From Siphonodentalium dalli (lineage: Eukaryota; Mollusca; Scaphopoda; Gadilida; Siphonodentaliidae), in contig CP136066.1 of NCBI GenBank assembly GCA_032622095.1, positions 115,405,319 to 115,469,318 on the forward strand: 64,000 nucleotides of DNA, given 5' to 3'. Positions 1 to 11,459 of this stretch are shown here, piece by piece; position 1 is the first letter of the stretch; each line of letters begins with the position of its first letter. A program made the translations under genes and the position numbers. The notes beneath the pieces were generated by a model. That model was given only the letters and a program-made list of their open reading frames with translations. It searched no databases and was not told the DNA's origin.

Positions 1-91
1 GGCCCTAAACCTACAAAATAAGTCTGTTTAAGAATATAAGAATAAATTATTAAAATTGTAAAAAAAATTGTAAAAAAACAAAAATTGTTAG

Positions 92-160
92 GCCAATGCA
101 TTCTCTTATATATGCGAGGCGACCTATGGTCGACTCGCATATATAAGAGAATGCATTGGC
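92..160. repeat. Near-perfect hairpin MITE, family H1
   Basis: Arms 92-118 and 134-160 are exact reverse complements (27 bp), built around AATGCATTCTCTTATATA. The short spacer itself pairs further (CGACC/GGTCG), giving an almost complete 69-bp hairpin. The same palindrome recurs at about 2958-4143 and 17696-17848. It is non-coding. I read it as a small non-autonomous element, family unknown. Confidence 0.8.
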
Positions 161-360
161 ACAGGGTATATGGGTTGATACAAAAATCGACCTGGCACTC
201 AAAGGGTTAAATATTTAAAAATTATGCTTGTTTATCATATATAATAAATTATTTTTCAATTATTTCGCTTGCTGCTTATATTTATACTCCAAAATAATTT
301 TGGATGGCTCAAACAACAACATTATCATTGCATATATTAAGTACTATATGGGAGATTAAT

Positions 361-748
361 CTAACATTTAATGGCTGATTTAAACGCTTAAGCGTAACTC
401 CATTACGCTTAAGCATAATTGGTTTGTATTGCCTTGCAACGTTATATGTAATGGTAGGCCTACATGTATCTAACTTAGTAAGGTTTAATGTTCTGGGCGG
501 ATGGTAAGATTACTAGCATCGTAATTGACTGCATCAATTTCAGCTTCAGGGGAGTTTTTCCAATTCTATTACGCTTTACTTTAGCGTGAATGCATTATGT
601 GTGATCGTAAATGAATTACGCATAAGCATAATGTAATACGCTTAAGTATGGTATAATGGAAATCTAAATTACACTTAGGCATTGCGAATTAAGCTTAAAT
701 TCATGCTTAAGCATAATGAATTACACTTAAGCGTGATTGGCAATTAAA
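361..748. repeat. Cluster of TTAAGC-containing palindromic motifs
   Basis: Many degenerate copies of an imperfect palindrome (ACGCTTAAGCGTAA, TTACGCTTAAGCATAAT, ACACTTAAGCGTGATT) occur in both orientations, with a motif-poor gap at about 420-550. Related clusters lie at 5872-6113 and 6893-7068. No coding signal is seen. Confidence 0.6.
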
Positions 749-911
749 TGTGAATTTTGTCTCCCATATGTGTACTATTGTTGTTTCATACACTTTGCCC
801 CACGTGTTTGGTTGTTTCGCACCATATATTTGGCCATTTCTCACCACATGTTTTGTCGTTTCCCACAACTGTCATGCGTTGCTTTTGAAAAAAATCCTTT
901 GAAAAAGAACA

Positions 912-1126
912 TACAGTAATACCCAAAGTAATGACCCCTTAACCACACCAGGATTATGGAAAATAATTCAGGATTTAGTTGGAAATATGGCTTGTTGCTA
1001 TTCGTTGGAAAGCTCTCGTCGAGAGCTTTCCGATGAATGGCAACAAGCCATATTTCCAACTAAATCCTGAAAAATTACCCATAATTCTGCTGTGGTTAAG
1101 TGTCAATTACTTTGGGCATTACTGTA
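912..1126. mobile_element. Foldback MITE, family M1 (mariner-like ends), copy 1
   Basis: This palindromic element runs from TACAGTAAT to ATTACTGTA. Its arms carry ATAATTCTGCTGTGGTTAAG and its centre is CTCTCGTCGAGAG. The terminal TA is a plausible target duplication, as in Tc1/mariner-type MITEs. Short ORFs inside it are mirror images of each other and are not genes. Other copies are at 1586, 4305, 4580 and 7919. Confidence 0.8.
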
Positions 1127-1585
1127 TTAAGTTATCTGATAACAACGCGCCAATTGGACACATTTTTTTTTTTTTTTAAATCCCAAATTGTGACAACAAA
1201 GTTAACGTTATTTAAAAAAAAACATATCAATAGACCCAGTCTAAATAAAATTAGACCACGTTTCATTTCTTTCTTACGAGTCTGGATATCTATCAGACTG
1301 CAATATACCTTATACTAAATGATACGATTCATCCAGATTATACCGGTATGAAACTGGCCACTTGGAAGGAAACATTTATGGGGGGGGAGACAACCCCACT
1401 GTGACATTGTCGCCACCTCCCTGACAGTCTGAAGTTAAAATGAACCTGGTTCTCTATGGATGAGTGATTCACCGATAATTGTTACTTTTGGCCTCTCATA
1501 ACAAAATGCATATATACACAAGCGTATGGTAATAGCATATATGAAGACTGGAGAAAATTTCATACTAAAATAGGTTATCAGTACA

Positions 1586-1739
1586 TACAGTAATGCTCTA
1601 ATTAATCGACCTCTTAACCAAAGCAGAATTATGGGTAACATTTCAGGATTTAGTCGGAAATATATTTCCGACTAAATCCTGAAAAGTTACCCATAATTCT
1701 GCTTTGGTTAAGAGGTCGATTAATTAGAGCATTACTGTA
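1586..1739. mobile_element. Foldback MITE, family M1, copy 2
   Basis: It runs from TACAGTAATGCTC to GAGCATTACTGTA with arms of about 75 bp, flanked by TA. It is shorter than copy 1 because the central section is deleted. Confidence 0.8.
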
Positions 1740-2957
1740 CATGTGTATATACCAATCACATGTATATTGAGTTTTAAAAAAAAGTTTCTGAACCCCTTCG
1801 GTTGTAAATAGAATGCACTCAGTGATTCTGACTTCAAACTTGTGCCTCCTAATTATATAGGTTGATTGAGTTGAAAGGTTAGAAAATCAGTGCCCTCTCT
1901 TGAAATTATTTCTTAAGGAATAATCTCTGTTTCATATTTTGATTACAGTTTAAAGATGGTCTATATATTCTTATTACAAGTTTTATATATTTTCCTGGGT
2001 ATAAAATAATGTCCGGAAATGCTTCAATCAATTACTGTTCATTCTATTTTGAATTTTCTGGTATATATACTAGTATACCTACAAATAATTTGTGACATTT
2101 TACTGCTTGAGGAAACGTTCGGAGCATAGCAAGCAGGAAAATAGTAAAAAAAGATTGTCCCAACTGATTATCAATCAGTTGTAATATTAAATGATAGAAG
2201 CGTTTCTGGACTGGTGTCTTTGACAACTTGACTTATCATTATTATTTTATACCCTAGAAATTATAGAAAACAATTTAGGAAGAGATGATCCATCTTTAAG
2301 CCAATCGAGCAAAGTTGATCTATTTCTCCATGTTCTTCTAATAGGTGATGTTTTTATCGAATATATTTGCACATTTTACCCACTGCCGCACTGCGAGTGC
2401 ATTGGTCCCTTTAATATTTCATGTAAAAGTGGTGAAAACTGTAATATTAAACAAGAACAATAGCTTTAGTTAACACAAAATTCACTGAAATATTTTCACA
2501 GTGGGGTTTCTGTGAGGAAACAAATATTTGTTTTCCTCATAGAATCTCCACATATATATTCAGACAGACAGATGAGGAGGGGTGTTGAAAAATGCTTGGG
2601 GAAAACAGTTGTAAAGAGGGAAAGAAATTGGTTGCGGGGCTGGGTGAATTGCAGAAATGGTCAAAGGTAAAAAAGTAACATACGTGTCTGAATATATATT
2701 AACACCCCCCCCCCCCCCCTCCAGAGCAAATTGAAATAATTTAAATCCATATACCCTGCTTTTCTCATGGCATTTGTTTTGGTGTTTTTGGTGATTAAAA
2801 TTAACTTATGACTGAGATTAATCCTTCAGTCATGATACTTTTCCAAAAATGACATTTTTTTGTATTTTTGTCTGTTTAACAAATGTTGGGGCATAAATAG
2901 AAAAAAACAATCAGTAGAGAGTGCACTGGCTTAGAAGTTCAATACAAGTATTGTTAG
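1740..2957. other. Unassigned AT-rich stretch
   Basis: No gene, exon or clear repeat is recognised. It contains a poly-C run at about 2705-2719. Confidence 0.4.
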
Positions 2958-4230
2958 CTTAATGCATTCTCTTATATATGCAAGGCATCCTATGGGAGAC
3001 TCGCATATATAAGAGAATGCATTGGCACAGGTTTTCAAAAAAATTCATGAAGCTCCAGTTATGGAAGGATTAATCATAAATAATGGTCTCCCATATGGCA
3101 CCTTGTATATATAAAAGAATGCACTGGCTTGCATAGTCAAGATAAATGTTGTTAGGTCAATGAATTCTCTTAAATATGTGAGTCTGCCAATGGGAGACTG
3201 GCATATATAAGAGAATGCATTGGTATAGTGTTTTTGCAAAATTTCAGGAAGCTCCAGTCATGAAATGTGCTAAATTATTTGAACTTTCCTCTTAGAACAC
3301 TTTAAATTGTAAAAATATAGCATCGCAAGGTGTTTGGAAATCCCTTCAGTTTGTAAGTCTAACACACAATTTGTTCAAAAATAGTTTTGTCTTCATCATA
3401 GACTAATAAAGAAATCATGTTTTGTACACAATCTACATTGTAGTCAGAAAATTACTTAAACAATGAAAAGGCTGTACAAAAAATTTCTAGTTTTTGAAAT
3501 ATCTGACCATCATATATTGAATTTGGCTCAGTGTGATACACTCCCATTCTTGAAAACACACAACTTGAAAAATCCTTACTCTAACAGATGGATTAATAAT
3601 TATCTCTTTCTGTAACAATTATTTGATAGTTTCCTGTGTATAACATAATAAATATGAATCGAAGACCCTTGCCTGGAAACACTTCTATCAATTAGTATTA
3701 TAATAGTATACAATCAATTTCCAGTATTTTAATGGTATCTCCGGCTTATTTTTATAATTTTATAACCAGTAAACTATACAACACATGTTAGAGGAAGAGA
3801 TAATCCATCTTTAGTGAATCCTGGAAATTTGTAAATGATTAAATTTCTTCTGTAAAGCAGGAAAATAAAATCTACAAAACATGCAGTTGGAAGGACTTGG
3901 GAGACTCGAATATATAATATAACCATTTCTTGATGGGAACTGCGCTGGTGGAGCAATGAATCATGTGCCAGTGCATTCCCTTATATTTGCAGATACCATA
4001 CTAGGTAGCCTCACATATATAAGAGAATGCACTGGCTTACAAGGTCAAGGTAAATATTGTTAGGCCAATGTACATGTAATGTATTCTCTTACATATTCTA
4101 GGATCCCTACTGGTAACTACCATATATAAGAGAATGCATTAGCACATGGTTTTTTCGCAATATTTCCAATGCTCCAATCATGGAAGGGTGAATGCTGCTC
4201 CCATAATGAAAGGGTTAATTGATTTTATTC
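2958..4230. repeat. Tandem cluster of H1 hairpin elements with conserved tail
   Basis: Several decayed H1 palindromes are seen at about 2958-3026, 3086-3128 (half), 3150-3225, 3966-4036 and 4061-4143. Most are followed by the same tail, which includes AATTTCAGGAAGCTCCAGT and a short ATGGAAGGG-type end. The repeat unit is therefore hairpin plus tail. About 740 bp of ordinary AT-rich sequence (3240-3960) lies between the two groups. Confidence 0.65.
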
Positions 4231-4304
4231 CAAATAGACATTTTTTGTTTTAGTTTTAGTTCCGACCCTCCAGGTTTGGTATTTTGTCTCATAAATGAAC
4301 CACA

Positions 4305-4486
4305 TACAGTAATGCCCTAATTAATCGACTGCTTAACCACAGCAGCATTATGGGTAACTTTTCAGGATTTAGTTGGAAATATGGCTTGTTGCCATTCATC
4401 GGAAAGCCATATTTTCGACTAAATGCTCAAAAGTTACCCATAATTCTGCTGTGGTTAAGGAGTCAATTATTTAGGGCATTACTGTA
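4305..4486. mobile_element. Foldback MITE, family M1, copy 3
   Basis: It runs from TACAGTAATGCCCTAA to TTAGGGCATTACTGTA and carries the same internal arms as copy 1 (GGCTTGTTGCCATTCATCGG). The ends are flanked by TA. Confidence 0.85.
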
Positions 4487-4579
4487 CTATGATGGTGGTG
4501 GTTCTGCTGAGTTTAGTAAGGCCAAATCAAATTAATGTTCTGTTTCTGAGACACTGCCACTTCATTATTATATGGGAGA

Positions 4580-4682
4580 GATTTCCGATGAATGGCAACA
4601 AGCCATATTTCCGACTAAATCCGGAAAAGTTACCCATAATTCTGCTGTGGTATTGGAGTCGACTAATTAGGGCATTACTGTA
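4580..4682. mobile_element. Half copy of MITE M1 (copy 4)
   Basis: Only the right arm is present: from TTTCCGATGAATGGCAACAA through AATTCTGCTGTGG to GGGCATTACTGTA. The left arm is missing. Confidence 0.75.
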
Positions 4683-5429
4683 GTTTTGATTACTCTGACT
4701 ACTGATGGTATACATGTACTAGCACCTGCCATAAATCATGAATAACAGAGGTGAATCATGAGTACCGGATACAAAAAATATAGGATAGAAGCCATGGTTA
4801 TTTCACACTGTTATAAATATGAAAATAATTACATTTTTGCTGCTGAAGTATTGTCCATAACTCCAGCTCATCAAGAAGTATGAGACTGAATTATATCAAA
4901 ATATGTCATTTTGACAAAAAATAATCAATTTGATGCTCAATGACAATTATTCTCAGTGAGATATATCATACAGTTCCAGGAGATTTCACTCGATTGTCAC
5001 TATCCATATTTTCTTATCTGGTACCTGCTGGTACACAGAAAAATCACCTATTTGTTATTAGTATTCAGAATAGGAGTCTGGGGTCCGCCATGGGAGGGAG
5101 GGACATCATCAATATCATGAAGAGATATATTTAAGAAGACTTATTTTAAATGATTTATTAATAAGGTACTTAACACAATAACACATGTATGAATTTTCAC
5201 TAATGAATTAAATTTAATATAATTAAAAAGTCTGTTAATAACTGAATATCACAATTGACTGTCACTAGCTGTGATAGACTTGCAATTGAATTTATTAATT
5301 GAGTAATTGGCAATCATGAATATTTTTGTGGGACAAACCCCAGCTTCTGGCATGATTTAGTCCTTGTTTAAATTATTGTTGAATGTTGGGTCAACAGCCT
5401 GGAGCTATCTAGTTGAAATTGAAGAAACC
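4683..5429. other. Unassigned AT-rich stretch
   Basis: No gene or convincing exon is seen. Short open frames have no recognisable product. Confidence 0.4.
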
Positions 5430-5860
5430 CCCTCCCCTAGATCATGCCATGAATCTTTACTCTGCTTATCGCCTGTAGAGATCTTATTCCATCAGTACAA
5501 AACTTGGGAACTTTTTTATGTTTTGATAGGGAACTTTATAACATTGAAAAAACAAGGCAGGGAACATATTTATTTGTTTATAATTGTTCCTCGATAATCA
5601 ACTTCAAAGTATGGGGGAAATTCCATGATTGTAAGTGCGCATAGCAAACTCACCCGTCAAGTCTGTTAAATAATGTCATCTCGAGCTGGCACTTTCGCCT
5701 ACTTATGAATAAACTGTTAAGCGACAGGTATTAACAAAGAAATATATTCCCGTGTTATTTTTTCAGCTTTATAAGGTTCCCTATCAAAACCTCAAAAAGT
5801 TCCCAGGTTTTTCATTGGTACAATATGATTTCTACGGGCATTAGCCTCTGGGAGGCCAAA
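5430..5860. repeat. Foldback dispersed repeat (copy related to 21965-22310)
   Basis: The left arm (about 5430-5540, with CTTGGGAACTTTTT and GATAGGGAACTTTATAA) pairs with the right arm (about 5755-5850, with TTATAAGGTTCCCTATC and AAAAAGTTCCCAGG). The middle portion beginning TTCCATGATTGTAAG reappears just upstream of the second exon, so this is a dispersed family. Confidence 0.6.
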
Positions 5861-5871
5861 TTGCCATTTAG

Positions 5872-6113
5872 TAATGAAGTGTGATTAAGCACAATTAATT
5901 GCACTTGAGCGCAATTAATTGCACTTAAGCACAAATAATTACACTTAAGCAGAATTACTTGAACTTATCATTGTTCTTAAGCGCAATCATTGATCTTAAG
6001 TGCAGTCGATTGCGCTTAAGCATAGTAATTTGTTCTTGAAAACATAATTATTTGTGCTTAAGCGCAATCAATCTTGCTGTGCGCAATCAATTGGCTAATC
6101 TTAAGCGCATTTC
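5872..6113. repeat. TTAAGC palindromic motif cluster, second
   Basis: About ten degenerate copies of CACTTAAGCGCAATTAATTG occur in both orientations, spaced roughly 24 bp apart. Together with the cluster at 6893-7068 it brackets a 0.8-kb segment without the motif. Confidence 0.65.
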
Positions 6114-6892
6114 ATGGTTATATGTAACTATTATATAAAACACCCCTGGTGAATAAATAGGTTTATCCATAACTCAACCTTATAGTTCTTACTGACATAT
6201 CACCTCTTGTTTTCATTAGTTTGGTTGGGTAGGGAGCAAGTCTAAGTTCTTTATTGATATGGTAGACTCGCGATAGCATTACCTTCTGTTTTAGTTCAGG
6301 CAATTCGTGATAGCATTGACTTCTGTATTAGTTGGTGCAACTTTGATTTTCGAGTATATACCGGTATACATGTGCACCATATGAGGGAAGCAGGTCCTCA
6401 GTGACACCATATTCGCGCTACAGTTTATGACATGGACATACTACAAGAGACGCTGATTTAATAAAACTACCAGAGCTCGAGGAGTGAGACACCAAAGCTC
6501 CCAGAATGAAACACATATTTTTGGGACAGGGATGCTGATAATATGACAATATTTAGGGTTTTTCACACGATTTAAGTAAATAAGTAAACCCTCATACAGT
6601 GACACCACATTATTGCTATATGACCATAGCTATGGCCCAAATCTGTGCAAAAATTCTTTAAAAAAAATATATTAAAACATACTAGAGGAGACATCCATTT
6701 TTTGGATATAAGGGATGCTGATAATTATATGACATTATGGATTATCTTTGAATGTTGCACACATACAGTTAGAGGTAACTGTACTAGGCTTATTTAAAAA
6801 GGTTAAAATTAGCACATGCTCTTCTTGTGATGCTAGGCGATACTCCAGGTTATGACAATTAATATTTTATGGGTAGGCTAGATAGTAGTTAC
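6114..6892. other. Unassigned segment between motif clusters
   Basis: It is AT-rich with no ORF or exon recognised. It could be the core of an element whose arms are the two flanking TTAAGC clusters, but I see no matching terminal repeats. Confidence 0.3.
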
Positions 6893-7068
6893 AATTAATT
6901 GCACTTGAGCGCAATTAATCATGCTTAAGTGCAACTCATAATGCTTAAGCATGAATGCCCTATTTGTACTTAAGCACAATATTTTATCGCACTTATGCAC
7001 AATCGTTTGCCCTTAAGTGCAATAAATTTTGCTTAAGCGCATTCAATTGCACTTAAGCGCAATTCAAT
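6893..7068. repeat. TTAAGC palindromic motif cluster, third
   Basis: This is the same motif family as 5872-6113 (GCACTTGAGCGCAATTAAT, GCACTTAAGCGCAATTCAAT). It is non-coding. Confidence 0.65.
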
Positions 7069-7918
7069 GTGAATGTGGCCTCTCATAATCATATTACCCA
7101 GAGTAGAGATCATTCATGGCATGATCTACACTTCCCCCAACAAAAAAATATATCTAATATTGGGCCACACATTTTGAAATTAGTCATTTTAATACTATAC
7201 GGGTCACTGTTGAGACTTGTTGAATTTGAATCTGCAGGGTCTGTATGTAGTCAGTGTAGGCATAATGCAGCCAGTCCAATCCAAAGCCATACATGCATAT
7301 TAGTACATTTCAGTGTCAAATTGCACTTGCTACATGTACATTTGTCTGACGCTATCTACCTAGCTATGGACACTGTTTTTTTTAAATCTGCGTGTTTGAA
7401 CGATTGGTTCTCCAACAGGTCCCATTGAGACCCGAGTCACTCGGCTCCTTGGTCATCAGGCTGAGAATTCCCGCTGTTGACAATATTCAATTACAATGTC
7501 AACAACACACGAACTTATTCGAAACGAGTTTTGACCAGTTTTCCAGGCAATAATCGTTGAATTCATATGTGACGACCCAACACTCAACGCACCATACACC
7601 GAGTTAAAACTCCGATAATCTAATTCAAATATACGTTCTAACTAGGTTTTAATTAATTTACTTCGTCTTGAGAATGAGAGTGATTTATTATTCCAAAGTC
7701 GTAAAAACAATCGTATCAAATTGGTGACGAAAGGTCGCCGACCAATCGGATCGTGCGGATGGAATTGTGGCTAAAAATAAATATCTGCGGGATTCCGCCT
7801 TATCATTGCTTCAGTCAATGGGGGTATATTGGTGAAGATTGTTGTGTCACTTTAAGTATGGGGTGTATGCTCGTGATAGTTGTGTTGTACTATGCGGGAT
7901 TATTTTGTTAACTTGTAC
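7069..7918. other. Unassigned stretch with a spurious-looking 119-codon frame
   Basis: A 119-codon open frame at 7069-7428 (+) has no recognisable domain, and its start overlaps the end of the motif cluster. I see no splice-bounded exon here. Confidence 0.35.
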
Positions 7919-8082
7919 TACAGTAATATCCAAAGTAATTGACCACAGCAGAATTATGGGTAATTTTTCAGGATTTAGAGCTTTCCGATGAATGGCAACA
8001 AGCCATATTTCCGACTGAATCCTGAAAAATTACCCATAATTCTGCTGTGGTTAAGTGGTCAATTACTTTGGGAATTACTGTA
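7919..8082. mobile_element. Foldback MITE, family M1, copy 5
   Basis: It runs from TACAGTAATATCCAAAGTAAT to ATTACTTTGGGAATTACTGTA and is centred on GAGCTTTCCGATG. Arms are the same as in the other M1 copies. It ends about 470 bp before the first PLC-beta exon. Confidence 0.85.
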
Positions 8083-8548
8083 TGCGGGATTATCTTGTTA
8101 ACCACCTTTTCCCAAGTTTTGCATTTGTATGGAGATAGGTTGGTTTGTAACCAATATTGCTTGATATGGATTCATTCAAATGGCAGCTAATCAAAAGGGG
8201 CAGAGATATGGATTTAACACTTTTCCTTTTAATGAATTTACTTCAACTCCTAAAACATACCATCTGAAATCATTAGACCTATGGATCGCAATAGCAGTTG
8301 GCGTTAAATGTCATTGGGGATTGGGATTCATATTGGTTTAAATAGAGGCAGCTATATGAGATTCAACACGTCCCTTCCCATGTACCACCAAACAACAAGA
8401 GAACTTGCTTTTGTATTGCTGCTAATTTCAAGTGGTGTACTGGTATAGATGATCGTACCAATAGCTTTGTCATATTATCAGTTAAGCGTATTAGTCGTAT
8501 ATATATATATATATCATTGAGATTGACATGTTCGCTTTTTCTTTACAG

Positions 8549-8626
8549 AGTAGTACAGCTGGGATGCCGGTCACGCTCCGAGTGGACCCAAGGGGCTATA
8601 TCCTCTACTGGAAAGACCAAAATAAG
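8549..8626 (+). CDS. plcb: Phospholipase C-beta, PH-domain exon (partial gene)
   Basis: This exon is 78 bp, in phase 0 at both ends, between acceptor TTTCTTTACAG and donor GTGAGT. It encodes 26 residues ending GYILYWKDQNK, with VTLRVDPRG before it. I recognise the N-terminal PH-domain region of PLC-beta1/2/3-class enzymes; vertebrate PLC-beta1 has a Y-W-T-D-Q-N-K-E run at the same place. PLC-beta hydrolyses PIP2 to IP3 and diacylglycerol at the plasma membrane downstream of Gq-coupled receptors. The PLC-beta4/norpA branch differs here. The start codon and the upstream exon are not seen in the 8.5 kb before it. An alternative AG two bases downstream (8550) would break the frame. The exon at 22376 continues the protein without a gap, which makes the call strong. 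Confidence 0.88.
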
Positions 8627-8727
8627 GTGAGTTTATCTACCATATCAGTAAATTCCCACTTGGGCAAACTGCCTTTTGTATAAACAAAAATAAGGGAGAA
8701 CCGTTATGTTACAACTATTTCTCTGAG

Positions 8728-9968
8728 TGTACATGGTTACGTAGCGTTTTTCCGAAGACCCATAACTCCGAAGGTCCGATTCTCCGAAGGCCAGATTCTT
8801 CGACGCCCCGATTCTCCGAAAGCCCATAACTCCGAAGTCCCGATTCTCCGAAATCCCATAACTCCGAAGACCCATAACTCCGAAAGCCCATAATTCCGAA
8901 GGCCTATAACTCCGAACGCCCATAACTCCGAAGGTCTATAACTCCGAAGGGCCGATTCTCCGAAGATCATGTTTTATCGCTTATTAAATAGTGTACAGTC
9001 CAGTGGCGGGGTCAATGGGGCCCTAGGGAAGACCGCCCCCAAAAAACATGTCAAATGTCATGTAAACGTCAGGAAATCCCTCCTAGGCATTCAAATATTC
9101 ACAGTGTTCCTGCCCAGGGGAGCCCCCGGACCAACGATTGGGGGACGACCCCTCCCATGTATGCGCTCCCCAAATCAGGCCTTCGTGATATGCTTTCGGC
9201 ATATCATATGCATGATATATCCCCCACATATGCTAATTAATGTGCGCCCCTAAATGGGAACCCTGGCTCCGCCACTGGTGTGCACCGGATATATTATAAC
9301 GAAACGCTGCAAGAATGTCAGAGTAGCCTAACATGCACAGGGGCGACAAGTTCTTCCCCGTTCACCCCTGTACATTTTACTCTGGCATCTCATGGGCCAA
9401 CGTAACGTTATAGTATCTGGTGTATAGTCAGTGGCGGGCCAGGATTCCCATTTAGGTGGGGGCAGTAGGAAAAGTTTGAATATGTTGATGCCCCATGAAC
9501 GATTTCCGGGCGTTTACATGACATTGGACATGTTTTGGTAGGGCCCCATATTGTCTGAAATAGCAAGTAGAGGTTTAATGGGGGCAGTGGGAATTTTGGG
9601 ACCCCTTGGCTTCGCCACTGGACTGTACACTATTTAGTAAACGATAATACCCCGATAAAACAAAATCTTCGGAGAATCGGACCTTCGGAGAATCGGACCT
9701 TCGGAGTTATGGGCCGTCGGAGAATCGGCCCTTCGGAGTTATAGGTGTTCGGAGTTATAGGTCTTCGGAGAATCGGCCCTTCGGAGTTATGGGCTTTCGG
9801 AAAATCGGATCTTCGGAGTTATGGGCCGTCGGAGAATCGGGTCTTCGGAGTTGTGGGCCGTCGGAGAATCGGGTCTTCGGAGTTGTGGGTCGTCGGAGAA
9901 TCGGGTCTTCGGAGTTGTGGGCCTTCGTAGTAATAGGTCTTCGCAAAACTGGTCTGACACCGTGTACA
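8728..9968. mobile_element. Foldback element FB-A with tandem-repeat arms
   Basis: The whole 1.24 kb is one imperfect inverted repeat with its centre near 9350. The outer arms are arrays of short units: ACTCCGAAGRCCCATA and GATTCTCCGAAGG at about 8750-8968, and the reverse complement at about 9666-9945. Further in, TAGTGTACAGTCCAGTGGCGG (near 8990-9010) is mirrored at about 9612-9635. Then AACATGTCAAATGTCATG and GCACCGGATATATTATAA are mirrored near 9520 and 9410. The outermost match is TGTACATGG against CCGTGTACA. It encodes no protein; small open frames are translations of the repeats. The architecture resembles foldback transposons. Confidence 0.75.
9008..9282. mobile_element. Nested hAT-like MITE in left arm of FB-A
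   Basis: It starts CAGTGGCGGGG and ends CTCCGCCACTG. An inverted, internally shortened copy sits at about 9428-9620 in the other arm (GTCAGTGGCGGGCC to TTCGCCACTG). The CAGTGGCG-type termini recall hAT-derived MITEs; this is an inference. A clear 8-bp target duplication is not visible. Confidence 0.5.
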
Positions 9969-11459
9969 TATACCGGGGTATTTAACTGACATTATTATAT
10001 GAGGTTCCTACTATGCATTTCCTGCATGATCGATGCTATATAAAACTAAATGAAATGCCATTTTATATAATATATATGGCATTCAGCGAGAAAAGAAACG
10101 CACCCACGTGGTCTGGAGAAGACGAGTTACATGTACTCGTGTATAAAGCTTCCCTCGACAAACCGACGTTGCCACGCTATATATGCTCAAGAAAATCGTT
10201 TCGAAAGCGTTTCGAAACCCACGCGAACAAAGCAGAGCTTTGAAGGAGATTCATCCAGAGACAATGGAGCCAAGGGAAGCATTGTGCGCCCAACAAAGTC
10301 AGGCTCTGTAGCGCCTGGTGCCTTTGTTGGATCCGTGGTGGTTTGATAGCAGCGAGACATTCAGATGCTTCCACTTCCCTTATTCGAGTTTTCTCTTGAG
10401 AATCGATGGAACAAAGTACAGGCACGGCGACGAGATTGATTCCATCTCTCGCAGAAAACTCATCAACTCAGAATTGTTAGCACCAGTAAATGTCTTCCGG
10501 ACTGTTTCCTGTGCTGTAAGCAGCCTTAGTTTTTACTGTACGGTGACCGCTAATCCGAATGTCTATTGATGCTAACGACAGTTGTCGGTTCTGGGTCTAA
10601 CGCAAGCAAAAATTCGAAGAAAAAAAAAACTATAACAAACAACCAAACAAAATAAAGCGAAACAATATACAAACATTAAACAAAACAGACAAACGAAACA
10701 AATTGATGAAACATATATCGATGAATGCATAATTACCCCTATAACACGTATGGATTATGACTAAGCTGTTACACGTATATTATGTATTGATCAAGAGTTT
10801 AGAGCAGATCCAGCATACAAGGTTCGGATTGGGTGGGTTTGTATCTGAGCCCCGATCGTAGATTTTTCCAATGCTATGTTTTCCATATCCATGTTTAAAG
10901 ACAAATTGTGATTATAAATGTTCAGACTTACAAACTGGACCAAAATATATCATTAATCAAGAGAAGGGGGCTCCTAGTTTCAATATTTACCCCATCAGTT
11001 CTCGTAGTTTTATTTATTGAAATCATCAAATAGTGAGAACACGTTTTTCATAGTTTTATTTTATACCGGAAGAACCTCGGCAATTACAAACTTAGGAACA
11101 ATCCGTATCCAGATGGAACGAACATAAATGTTAATACAAAATATTAACTCCCAAAGAGAACATACTGATAATAAAAATTTCAATAACTATATATATGTAA
11201 ATATAAATGTATGACAACATAGTTTGCAACATAATATTTAGGAATAATGTTATAAATACAGTTTAACTGTTTTTCGCACTATATCCTTCTTGAACGCATT
11301 AAAGGCACTTCAATCTCTACACCTGACTTGATCTGATCTTGGTTCACAGACAATCCTTCCTCATTAACATTGCCATTTGCATTGTTATCACTTTGAAAGC
11401 AACTATTTACTTAAACAGTCGATTTTCCACTTTGTACATTTACAACATTATGCTGCTTA
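9969..11459. other. Intronic stretch without recognised gene
   Basis: Overlapping short frames at 10013-10569 have no recognisable domain. An A-rich, simple-sequence run lies at about 10615-10700 (AACAAACAACCAAACAAAAT). I see nothing else. Confidence 0.4.

Noticed and set aside
8645-8970. Repetitive protein frames with LRSYG/SEN repeats
   Set aside because: They translate the short tandem units of the foldback arm. The same units are read in several frames and on both strands.
9008-9620. Autonomous hAT transposon
   Set aside because: Only terminal CAGTGGCG-like signatures are present. There is no transposase coding and no clear 8-bp target duplication.
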